From NCBI GenBank assembly GCA_049647245.1, contig JBARXH010000045.1, positions 1 to 11,337 of the forward strand: a stretch of DNA of 11,337 bases, in the 5' to 3' direction. Below, piece after piece: positions 6,187 to 11,337 of this stretch. A program made the position numbers and the translations under genes. This stretch comes from Litorimonas sp049647245. GTDB lineage: Bacteria; Pseudomonadota; Alphaproteobacteria; Caulobacterales; Maricaulaceae. Under the pieces are notes generated by a model. That model saw only the letters and a program-made list of their open reading frames with translations. It did not search any database and was not told the DNA's origin. Position 1 is the stretch's first letter, and the number at the start of each line of letters is the position of its first letter.

Positions 6187-6654
6187 CTAACTGCCGAAAA
6201 ACGGGTGTTGTACCGTATCGCCGGGTTTGATTCCCAGTTCCAGCGCACGTCCGCCTTTCAGTTCGACCACGGCCGCAACGACGGCCTCGGAACTGGCGGA
6301 CCGAAGCTTGAACGGCTGGGCCATATGCTCGATCTTCAGGATCTTTCCGTTGGAACGGACGAACAGGATGTCGAGCGGAATCGCCGTGTTCTTCATCCAG
6401 ATTGTCGCGATCTTCGGTTCGGCGAACTCGAAGATCATGCCTTCGTCTTCGCCCATGGAGTCGCGCCACATCATGCCGCGCGCCTGCTGATCCAAGGTCT
6501 TGGCTTCCTCGACGGAAAAGGTGTGGCTCGCCGTCTCGGACACGATCGTCAGCGGGACGGGCTCTTCCCATTCCACCACGTCGTCCTGCGCCGTCTGCGC
6601 GAAAGCGGGCAGAGCCAGAGCGGCGAAGGCGAAGGATATGAGAAAGCGTTTCAT
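6187..6654 (-). CDS. Exported DUF192 family protein
   Basis: A 155-residue protein with a clear Sec signal peptide: Lys-Arg, then a hydrophobic core to about residue 20, with cleavage likely after AFA. The mature part is a single DUF192 domain, recognised by 'QQARGMMWRDSM', 'GMIFEF', 'ATIWMKNTAIPLDILFV' and a Val/Glu-rich strand before 'GIKPGDTV'. The family is widespread, small, secreted or periplasmic, and of unknown biochemical function. The ATG at 6654 was chosen because it starts the signal peptide; an in-frame start at 6729 would put 25 unrelated residues before it. No Shine-Dalgarno motif precedes the ATG. GCTATC lies 9 bases upstream with CTGACAG 14 bases before that, so a leaderless mRNA is possible. 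The gene is alone between tRNA-Glu and tRNA-Pro. Confidence 0.87.
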   Translation of the reverse strand: MKRFLISFAFAALALPAFAQTAQDDVVEWEEPVPLTIVSETASHTFSVEEAKTLDQQARGMMWRDSMGEDEGMIFEFAEPKIATIWMKNTAIPLDILFVRSNGKILKIEHMAQPFKLRSASSEAVVAAVVELKGGRALELGIKPGDTVQHPFFGS

Positions 6655-6663
6655 GCGGCACCG

Positions 6664-6690
6664 GATAGCCAACGCACGGCGCGCTGTCAG
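6664..6690 (-). promoter_or_regulatory. Candidate promoter of the DUF192 gene, possibly leaderless
   Basis: CTGACAG (6684-6690) and GCTATC (6664-6669) are 14 bases apart and resemble the Caulobacter-type housekeeping pattern. The -10-like element ends 9 bases before the ATG, leaving no room for a Shine-Dalgarno leader. The geometry matches the candidate upstream of the NDUFS4-like gene. Pattern evidence only. Confidence 0.35.
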
Positions 6691-6730
6691 GAAAAAATCG
6701 CAGGATGTCGGGAAGAAGTGGGAAAGCAAC

Positions 6731-6805
6731 TGGCAGTCCCTAGGGGAATCGAACCCCTCTTTCCAGGTTGAAAACCTGGCGTCCTAACCGATAGACGAAG
6801 GGACC
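6731..6805 (-). tRNA. tRNA-Glu (anticodon TTC), CCA encoded
   Basis: A 75-nt cloverleaf with acceptor GGTCCCT/AGGGACT (terminal G-U), D arm GTCT/GGAC, a fully paired anticodon stem CCAGG/CCTGG with loop TTTTCAA giving UUC, and T arm AGGGG-TTCGATT-CCCCT. The discriminator is G73, followed by encoded CCA. It has its own promoter-like sequence in the 75-base gap after recJ. Confidence 0.96.
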
Positions 6806-6822
6806 ACTCAGTTGCGAGCCGC

Positions 6823-6851
6823 CATATATGAAAGCGTCACAGGGCTTTCAA
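6823..6851 (-). promoter_or_regulatory. Candidate tRNA-Glu promoter with spacer palindrome
   Basis: TTGAAA (6846-6851) and TATATG (6823-6828) are separated by exactly 17 bases, the best sigma-70-like match in the window. The -10 ends 17 bases before the tRNA 5' end, leaving a leader of roughly ten bases. An inverted repeat, TGAAAGC and GCTTTCA with an 8-base centre (6829-6850), fills the spacer and overlaps five bases of the -35. It could be an operator, or a hairpin at the end of recJ mRNA, though no T-tract follows it. Confidence 0.6.
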
Positions 6852-6880
6852 GCGGAAAAAGAGGCAAACTGCATACGAGA

Positions 6881-8638
6881 TCAGTCGACCCAGGCCAGAT
6901 CGGACAAATGGAAGTCCGCGCTTTCCCGGCCCTGATAGACGTTGCGGCGGACTTGGCCCAACAAGTGCGCACGACGCGTTCCTGCCTCCAGCAAAGCTGC
7001 GCCCAGATCGGTCTCGTCACCCCGAAACAGGATGCCTGATAGCCGACTTCCGCCTCTATCCTCGGCTGTGAACCGTACATGTCCGCCGCCCAGACGTTTT
7101 GCGAAAGCGATAGCGACGTCCGACACGGCGACCGTGGGTTTCGGGTTCATCGGGCCGTAGGGGCCGACTGCATCGATCATGTCGATCAGCGAAAGATCGA
7201 CGGCGCTCGCCGACAGGACCAGATCCACTTTCGATTCGGGCGCGGCGCGGGCCGCGGCGACGTCCTCCGCCAGCTCGGCTTCGATCCAGTCCGTGAATGT
7301 CTCCAGCCTAGTCGCGTCCAGCGTCAGCCCTCCGGCCATGGCGTGACCTCCGCCGGATCGGAGCAGGCCGGACGCGCGGGCCTTTCCGAACGCGGTTCCA
7401 AGATCCACACCGCGGATCGAACGACCGGAACCTTTGGCCGTACCGTCCTCGTCGACACCGATAACGATGGCGGGACGCTCGTACCGGTCTTTCAGACGTC
7501 CCGCCACGATACCGATAACGCCCGGGTGCCAGCCTTCCATGGAAGCAACGATCACGGCGCGGTTGTCCTGACGATCCGCCTGCTCGGTCGCCGCTCGAAG
7601 CATGTCGTCCTGCATGGCGCGGCGCTCGCGATTAAGCCGGTCCAGTTCATAGGCATGAGAGGTTGCGAGCGAGACGTCGTCCGTCGACAGCAGTTCCGCG
7701 CCCATTTCCGAACGCCCGATGCGGCCGCCCGCATTGATGCGGGGGCCGATCACGAAACCGGAATGATAGGTCGTGAATGGCGGTGCCGCCTTGGCGACCC
7801 CTGCCAATGCGTTGAGTCCAGCGATTCGCTGGCGATCCATGACCTTCAGCCCCTGCCGAACCAGAGTCCGGTTCAGGCCGATCATGGGCACGACGTCGCA
7901 GACCGTGCCCAGACCGGCGAGGCCGAGCAGTTCTCGGATGTCGAGCGCGGGCGCCATACCCCTGCGTTTCGCCTCGCGGTTCAACGCCACGACGAAAAGG
8001 AAAACCACGCCCGCCGCCGCCAGATGCCCGAGTCCGCTTTCATCATCGGCCCGGTTCGGGTTAACGACGGCGGCAGCGGGCGGCAGCCCGTCCATGAGGT
8101 GGTGGTCGATCACGACGACCGGGAGGTCCAGATCGGCGGCCCCATGGAGCGCGTCATGGGCGGCAGCCCCGCAATCCAGCGTAACAACCAGATCCACTCC
8201 TTCCCGCTTCAGCTTTTCGAAGGCTTCCCGCGACGGGCCGTAACCGTCCCGGATCCGGTCCGGAACATGTAGCCCGAATTCGTAGTCGAGGCCCTTTCCC
8301 CACCGGATGAGTTGTGCTGCCGAAGTTCCGCCGTCGACATCATAGTCGGAGAAGAGCGTGACTGACTGCCTGGCCTCGATTGCTTCGAGCACAAGCGAAA
8401 CAGCTCGGTCCATGTCGGTCAGGATCGACGGATCCGGCATATCCCGCCGGAGCGTAGGGTCGAGATAGGCCTCGGCAGCTTCGCCCGGCACGCCCCGTCC
8501 CGCCAGAAGCGTTGACCGGACACGGTCTAGGCCGGAGGCGCGTTGGACCGCGTCGATCTCCTTGTCCTGCGCGCGGGCGATCCAGCGCCGTCCCAGCAGT
8601 GAGCGTTCGACCCCTAGCAAGGGGCGGGCTTGGCTCAT
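6881..8638 (-). CDS. recJ: Single-stranded-DNA-specific exonuclease RecJ
   Basis: A 585-residue DHH-family nuclease, close to the normal RecJ length (E. coli 577). RecJ degrades single-stranded DNA 5' to 3' in RecF-pathway recombination, mismatch repair and base excision repair. The metal-binding motifs are in order: DYDVDG (98-103), 'TLDCGA' (Asp155), 'VIDHH' (178-180) and 'VCDVVPM' (Asp248). The DHHA1 domain follows, with 'GPRINAGGRIG' (298-308) and a GGGHAMAGG-type glycine motif further on, then the C-terminal OB-like part with 'GILFRG'. The ATG at 8638 overlaps the glpX stop as ATGA, and no separate good ribosome site is seen, which points to translational coupling. It is the last gene of the right-hand operon; 75 bases separate it from tRNA-Glu. 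All key residues are present, so it should be active. Confidence 0.96.
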   Translation of the reverse strand: MSQARPLLGVERSLLGRRWIARAQDKEIDAVQRASGLDRVRSTLLAGRGVPGEAAEAYLDPTLRRDMPDPSILTDMDRAVSLVLEAIEARQSVTLFSDYDVDGGTSAAQLIRWGKGLDYEFGLHVPDRIRDGYGPSREAFEKLKREGVDLVVTLDCGAAAHDALHGAADLDLPVVVIDHHLMDGLPPAAAVVNPNRADDESGLGHLAAAGVVFLFVVALNREAKRRGMAPALDIRELLGLAGLGTVCDVVPMIGLNRTLVRQGLKVMDRQRIAGLNALAGVAKAAPPFTTYHSGFVIGPRINAGGRIGRSEMGAELLSTDDVSLATSHAYELDRLNRERRAMQDDMLRAATEQADRQDNRAVIVASMEGWHPGVIGIVAGRLKDRYERPAIVIGVDEDGTAKGSGRSIRGVDLGTAFGKARASGLLRSGGGHAMAGGLTLDATRLETFTDWIEAELAEDVAAARAAPESKVDLVLSASAVDLSLIDMIDAVGPYGPMNPKPTVAVSDVAIAFAKRLGGGHVRFTAEDRGGSRLSGILFRGDETDLGAALLEAGTRRAHLLGQVRRNVYQGRESADFHLSDLAWVD

Positions 8639-9606
8639 CCGCCGGAGCCGGGCGTGTATGGACGCGAGGACCGGAGCCGCTGCACGGCATTGTCGACCGA
8701 ATTCATGACCAGCGTGTGCGTTTCCACACGGTCGCCCCGGACCTTTACGCCGTCGAGCAGAGAACCCTGAGTCACGCCTGTGGCCGAGAAGATGGTCGGA
8801 CCCGAGGCGAGGCCTTCCAGATCGTAGATCGTATCGAGATCGTCGATCCCGACCCTGCGGGCGCGGCCGACTTCGTTGTCGTTGCGGAAGTGAAGGCGGC
8901 CCAGCATCTGCCCGCCGATACAGCGAAGCGCCGCGGCAGCCAGCACGCCCTCGGGCGCACCGCCCTGCCCGATATACATGTCGGTCTGCGTCTCCGGATC
9001 CGTCGTGCTGATCACGCCCTGAACATCCCCGTCCGTGATCAGGCGAACTCGCGCGTCGATGTCGCGCAGGCTTTCGATGATGGAGGCATGACGACTGCGG
9101 TCGAGCACGCAGACGGTGATCTCTGAAGCAGTCACGCCCTTGGCCTTGGCGAGACGTTTCACATTGTCGGCCGCGCTGTCGTCGAGGTTCAGCAGCCCCG
9201 GCTCGTAGCCCGGTCCGATGGCGATCTTGTCCATGTAGACGTCCGGCGCGAACAGAAGCCCGCCTTTTGGCGCGAAAGCCATGACGGCCAGTGCATTGGC
9301 CATGGCCTTGGCCGTCAGAGTCGTGCCTTCGAGCGGGTCGAGTGCAATGTCGATCTCGGGGCCCTCCCCCGTGCCGACCTCTTCACCGATATACAGCATA
9401 GGGGCTTCGTCGCGTTCGCCCTCGCCGATGACGATGCGGCCCCGGATGGCCATGTCGTTCAGCCCGCGCCGCATGGCGTCCACGGCTTTCTGATCGGCCG
9501 CCTTCTCGCGACCGCGCCCGATCATTTCCGAGGCAGCAATGGCGGCCTGCTCGGTCACGAGGGCGGCCTGCACGGCGAGGCCAGCGTTGAAATCAGTGGG
9601 GGTCAT
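8635..9606 (-). CDS. glpX: Class II fructose-1,6-bisphosphatase
   Basis: A 323-residue GlpX-family phosphatase that converts fructose 1,6-bisphosphate to fructose 6-phosphate in gluconeogenesis (some members also hydrolyse sedoheptulose 1,7-bisphosphate). The metal and catalytic residues of the family are present: 'AADQKAVDAMR' (Asp38), 'GEGERDEAPML' (61-71, Glu62), 'IALDPLEGTTL' (Asp90, Glu93) and 'GQGGAPEGVLAAAA' (Glu219). The length matches E. coli GlpX (336). GAAGAG lies 6 bases before the ATG and can serve as a modest ribosome site. It begins 24 bases after the alaC-type gene and its stop overlaps the recJ start. A glpX-recJ pair is common in alphaproteobacteria, often with homoserine dehydrogenase upstream; that gene is absent here. 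Confidence 0.95.
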   Translation of the reverse strand: MTPTDFNAGLAVQAALVTEQAAIAASEMIGRGREKAADQKAVDAMRRGLNDMAIRGRIVIGEGERDEAPMLYIGEEVGTGEGPEIDIALDPLEGTTLTAKAMANALAVMAFAPKGGLLFAPDVYMDKIAIGPGYEPGLLNLDDSAADNVKRLAKAKGVTASEITVCVLDRSRHASIIESLRDIDARVRLITDGDVQGVISTTDPETQTDMYIGQGGAPEGVLAAAALRCIGGQMLGRLHFRNDNEVGRARRVGIDDLDTIYDLEGLASGPTIFSATGVTQGSLLDGVKVRGDRVETHTLVMNSVDNAVQRLRSSRPYTPGSGG

Positions 9607-9630
9607 CAGTGTCTCTTCAAGGAAATTTGT

Positions 9631-10854
9631 CTATTCGGCGGCGATGGAGCCATCGCGTTGCATCATGGCGCGGATGTTCCGGGCGGCCTGTCGTATGCGC
9701 TGTTCGTTCTCGACGAGCGCGATGCGGACATAGCCCTCGCCATTCTCACCGAACCCGTTGCCCGGAGACACGGCCACGGACGCGTTTTCCATGAGGTACT
9801 TGGCGAACTTCAGCGATCCCATCGGCTTGTACGGCTCCGGGATCGTCGCCCAGGCGAACATGGACGCTTCGGGCGGCTCGATCTCCCACCCCGCCCGGCC
9901 GAAGCTTTCGATCAGCACATCGCGCCGGGCGCGGTAGATTGCGCGGGCATGTTCCACCGGGTCCTGCGGACCGTCCAGCGCGGCGCAGGCCGCGACCTGG
10001 ATCGGCGTAAACGCCCCGTAGTCGAGATAGGACTTCACCCGCGTAAGCGCCGCGATCAGCTTTTCGCTGCCCACAGCAAAGCCCATGCGCCATCCGGCCA
10101 TGGAATAGGTCTTGGACAGGGAGATGGTTTCCACGGCCAGAATCTCGTGCGCTCCCGGCACTTCGAAGATCGAGCGCGGCGGGTCCGAGAAGTAGATTTC
10201 CGAGTAAGCCAAGTCCGACAAAATGATGATATCGTTGGCTTTCGCGATCGCGACGATCTCTTCGTAGAAGGACAGATCGCAGCACATACCGGTCGGGTTG
10301 GACGGAAAGCAGACGACGATGGCGAGCGGGGGCGTTTCGGCCTCCGCAAGCGCGGCCTTGACCCCTTGCAGGTATTCCTCGGCCGTGATGGCCGGTATGC
10401 CCTGGATCGTCGCTCCGGCGATGATGAACCCATAGGCGTGCAGCGGATAGGACGGGTCGGGCGCGTAGATGACGTCGCCGGGTGCCGTGATGGCCTGGGC
10501 CAGGTTCGCGAACCCTTCCTTGGATCCCATGGTGGCGATAATTTGCGTTTCGGGGTCGAACTCGACGCTGAAACGACGCTGATAGTAGCGACCGCAGGCC
10601 TGTCGCAGGCCCTTGATGCCGCGCGATGCGGAATAGCCCGTGACACGAGGCTTGCGCACCGTTTCGATCAGCTTTTCGATCACATGGGGCGGGGTCGGCA
10701 GGTCGGGATTGCCGAAGCCGAAATCGATGATGTCGTCGCCCTTGGCCCGAAGCTCGGCCTTCAGCTTGTTGACCTCCGCAAACACATAGGGCGGTAGCCG
10801 CTGGATGCGGTAGAATTCATCGCGGAATGTGCGGTCTGGGACGGGCCAGTTCAT
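9631..10854 (-). CDS. alaC: AlaC-type class I/II aminotransferase (glutamate-pyruvate)
   Basis: A 407-residue fold-type I PLP aminotransferase that resembles E. coli AlaC along its whole length, from 'IQRLPPYVFAEVNKLK' through 'IIDFGFGNPD', 'GYSASRGI', 'PSYPLHAYG', 'FPSNPTGMC' and 'SLSKTYSMAGWRMGF' to 'YVRIALVEN'. AlaC makes alanine from pyruvate and glutamate. Lys248 is the Schiff-base lysine, Asn186 and Asp214 hold the cofactor ring, and Arg256 contacts the phosphate. Such proteins are often labelled LL-diaminopimelate aminotransferase in alphaproteobacteria; that activity cannot be excluded from sequence alone. The ATG at 10854 overlaps the stop of the small lipoprotein gene as ATGA. A short inverted repeat just before the ATG may tie its translation to that gene. 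It is followed by glpX after 24 bases. Confidence 0.9.
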   Translation of the reverse strand: MNWPVPDRTFRDEFYRIQRLPPYVFAEVNKLKAELRAKGDDIIDFGFGNPDLPTPPHVIEKLIETVRKPRVTGYSASRGIKGLRQACGRYYQRRFSVEFDPETQIIATMGSKEGFANLAQAITAPGDVIYAPDPSYPLHAYGFIIAGATIQGIPAITAEEYLQGVKAALAEAETPPLAIVVCFPSNPTGMCCDLSFYEEIVAIAKANDIIILSDLAYSEIYFSDPPRSIFEVPGAHEILAVETISLSKTYSMAGWRMGFAVGSEKLIAALTRVKSYLDYGAFTPIQVAACAALDGPQDPVEHARAIYRARRDVLIESFGRAGWEIEPPEASMFAWATIPEPYKPMGSLKFAKYLMENASVAVSPGNGFGENGEGYVRIALVENEQRIRQAARNIRAMMQRDGSIAAE

Positions 10855-11192
10855 TGCGGATCATCCGCCTTGTAGGCCTCGGCCGCGGCCTTCGCGGCCT
10901 CAAACCGACGATCGAACTCTTCCGGACTCAGGGCTGGAACCGACTCCGGCGCATCCGGCAGATTGTCGAGCGCCTGCATCTCCCGCGCTGTCCGGTCCCA
11001 GTCCTCGGCGGTCCGCACATCCGCAGGCTGTGGCGGGATTTCGGACGCCCTCGGATAGCTCTGGTCCAGTTTAGCGATGTCCTCGCTGAAGTCCGACTGG
11101 CCCATGAAGTCGACATCGGGCAGGCTCACGGTCGAGCACGCCGAAAGGCAAAGCGCTGCGGCGAGAACGAAAGGGGCAGTGAAGCGGTCCAT
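10851..11192 (-). CDS. Small predicted lipoprotein, function unknown
   Basis: A 113-residue protein with a lipoprotein signal: 'MDRFTAPFVLAAALCLSAC', with lipobox LSAC, Cys19 as the lipidation site and Ser at +2, which suggests sorting to the outer membrane. The mature part is about 95 residues, acidic and rich in Asp, Glu, Pro and Ala, with no cysteine and no domain I recognise. The segment from about 60 to 113 is probably helical, with 'EEFDRRFEAAKAAAEAYKADD' as an amphipathic stretch. The ATG at 11192 starts the signal sequence; no clear Shine-Dalgarno motif precedes it. Its stop overlaps the alaC start by four bases, so it is in the alaC-glpX-recJ operon. Shadow codon use was excluded by the signal peptide and the tight overlap. 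I can assign no function. Confidence 0.75.
   Translation of the reverse strand: MDRFTAPFVLAAALCLSACSTVSLPDVDFMGQSDFSEDIAKLDQSYPRASEIPPQPADVRTAEDWDRTAREMQALDNLPDAPESVPALSPEEFDRRFEAAKAAAEAYKADDPQ
10856..10868 (-). promoter_or_regulatory. Short inverted repeat just before the alaC start
   Basis: GCGGATGATCCGC on the minus strand is a 5-bp stem with a 3-base loop (TGA), ending one base before the alaC ATG and lying within the last codons of the lipoprotein gene. In mRNA it would cover the ribosome-binding region of alaC until the upstream gene is translated. This is an inference from position; a 5-bp stem in GC-rich sequence can be chance. Confidence 0.3.
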
Positions 11193-11256
11193 GGGAGTCC
11201 GATAGCGGAAAAGACGAACGAGGCCTACCCGGCTTTGCGTTCATGGAGGGGCGTTC

Positions 11257-11337
11257 TCAAGGAAACATTCCGGCTGAGGTCAGCCCGAGCGTTTCGTCCC
11301 ATCCTTGCGTGAGATTGTAGTTCTGCACCGCCTGCCC
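11257..11337 (-). CDS. 3' end of an unrecognised protein gene, cut by the window edge
   Basis: Reading leftward from the right edge, one frame is open for 26 codons and ends in TGA at 11257-11259. Its translation contains 'NYNLTQGWDETLGLTS' and ends in GMFP. The frame lies 64 bases upstream of the lipoprotein gene, on the same strand, so it is probably the previous gene of that operon. I do not recognise the family. The gap 11193-11256 holds no clear terminator or promoter. The call rests on an open frame and strand context only. Confidence 0.45.
   Translation of the reverse strand, partial: GQAVQNYNLTQGWDETLGLTSAGMFP

Noticed and set aside
6692..6697. Six-T run (minus strand) after tRNA-Glu as an intrinsic terminator
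   Set aside because: No GC-rich hairpin lies directly before it between the tRNA and the run.
6655..6729. Upstream extension of the DUF192 protein
   Set aside because: It would place 25 residues ahead of a textbook signal peptide; the ATG at 6654 fits the secretion signal.
7079..8272. 397-codon open frame on the plus strand opposite recJ
   Set aside because: It is the mirror of an intact recJ with all motifs. The translation is rich in Arg, Gly, His and Gln with no recognisable domain, as expected for antisense frames of GC-rich genes.
9658..10797. 379-codon open frame on the plus strand opposite alaC
   Set aside because: It is antisense to a full-length, motif-complete aminotransferase; the Arg/Gly/Asp-rich translation has no family features.

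Overview
The window reads as ordinary core chromosome of a GC-rich (roughly 60% G+C by eye) alphaproteobacterium. The class call rests on four things: a short NDUFS4-type complex I accessory protein, a typically alphaproteobacterial neighbourhood of an AlaC-type aminotransferase next to glpX and recJ, the family character of the tRNAs and proteins, and promoter-like elements resembling the Caulobacter housekeeping pattern. A marine Hyphomonadaceae/Maricaulales-like host is a reasonable guess, but the sequence does not prove it. There are no insertion sequences, integrases, CRISPR arrays, phage genes or attachment sites, and no gene-free stretch longer than 300 bases.

Left block (1-3551, plus strand): four genes packed with overlapping ends. 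They are the 3' end of a cysteine synthase, a two-domain 3-mercaptopyruvate sulfurtransferase (sseA type, GTG start), a cystathionine beta-lyase (metC type), and a predicted lipoprotein esterase of the CE15/glucuronoyl-esterase type. The first three form a sulfur amino acid unit: cysteine synthesis, sulfur transfer from 3-mercaptopyruvate, and cystathionine cleavage. The esterase is coupled to metC by a 32-base overlap but has no obvious link to sulfur.

Middle block (3553-6805, minus strand): three tRNA genes, Arg(TCT), Pro(TGG) and Glu(TTC), all with encoded CCA, alternate with three protein genes. These are an NDUFS4-like complex I subunit, a HerA-type DUF87 ATPase with no visible partner nuclease, and an exported DUF192 protein. 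The Pro and Glu tRNAs have promoter-like elements close upstream. The NDUFS4-like and DUF192 genes lack Shine-Dalgarno sequences and have -10-like elements 8-9 bases before the ATG, so they may be leaderless. The tRNA-Arg abuts the convergent esterase gene with a 1-base gap.

Right block (6881-11337, minus strand): a probable operon read from right to left. It contains the unrecognised 3' end of a gene at the window edge, a small lipoprotein, alaC-type aminotransferase, glpX (class II fructose-1,6-bisphosphatase) and recJ (single-strand DNA exonuclease). Lipoprotein/alaC and glpX/recJ overlap as ATGA; alaC and glpX are 24 bases apart. In many alphaproteobacteria a homoserine dehydrogenase gene lies in this neighbourhood, and it is absent here.

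I see no new multi-gene system. The items most worth a second look are the CE15-like lipoprotein with an altered acid position, the solitary HerA ATPase, a U-U mismatch in the tRNA-Arg anticodon stem, and a palindrome filling the spacer of the tRNA-Glu promoter.
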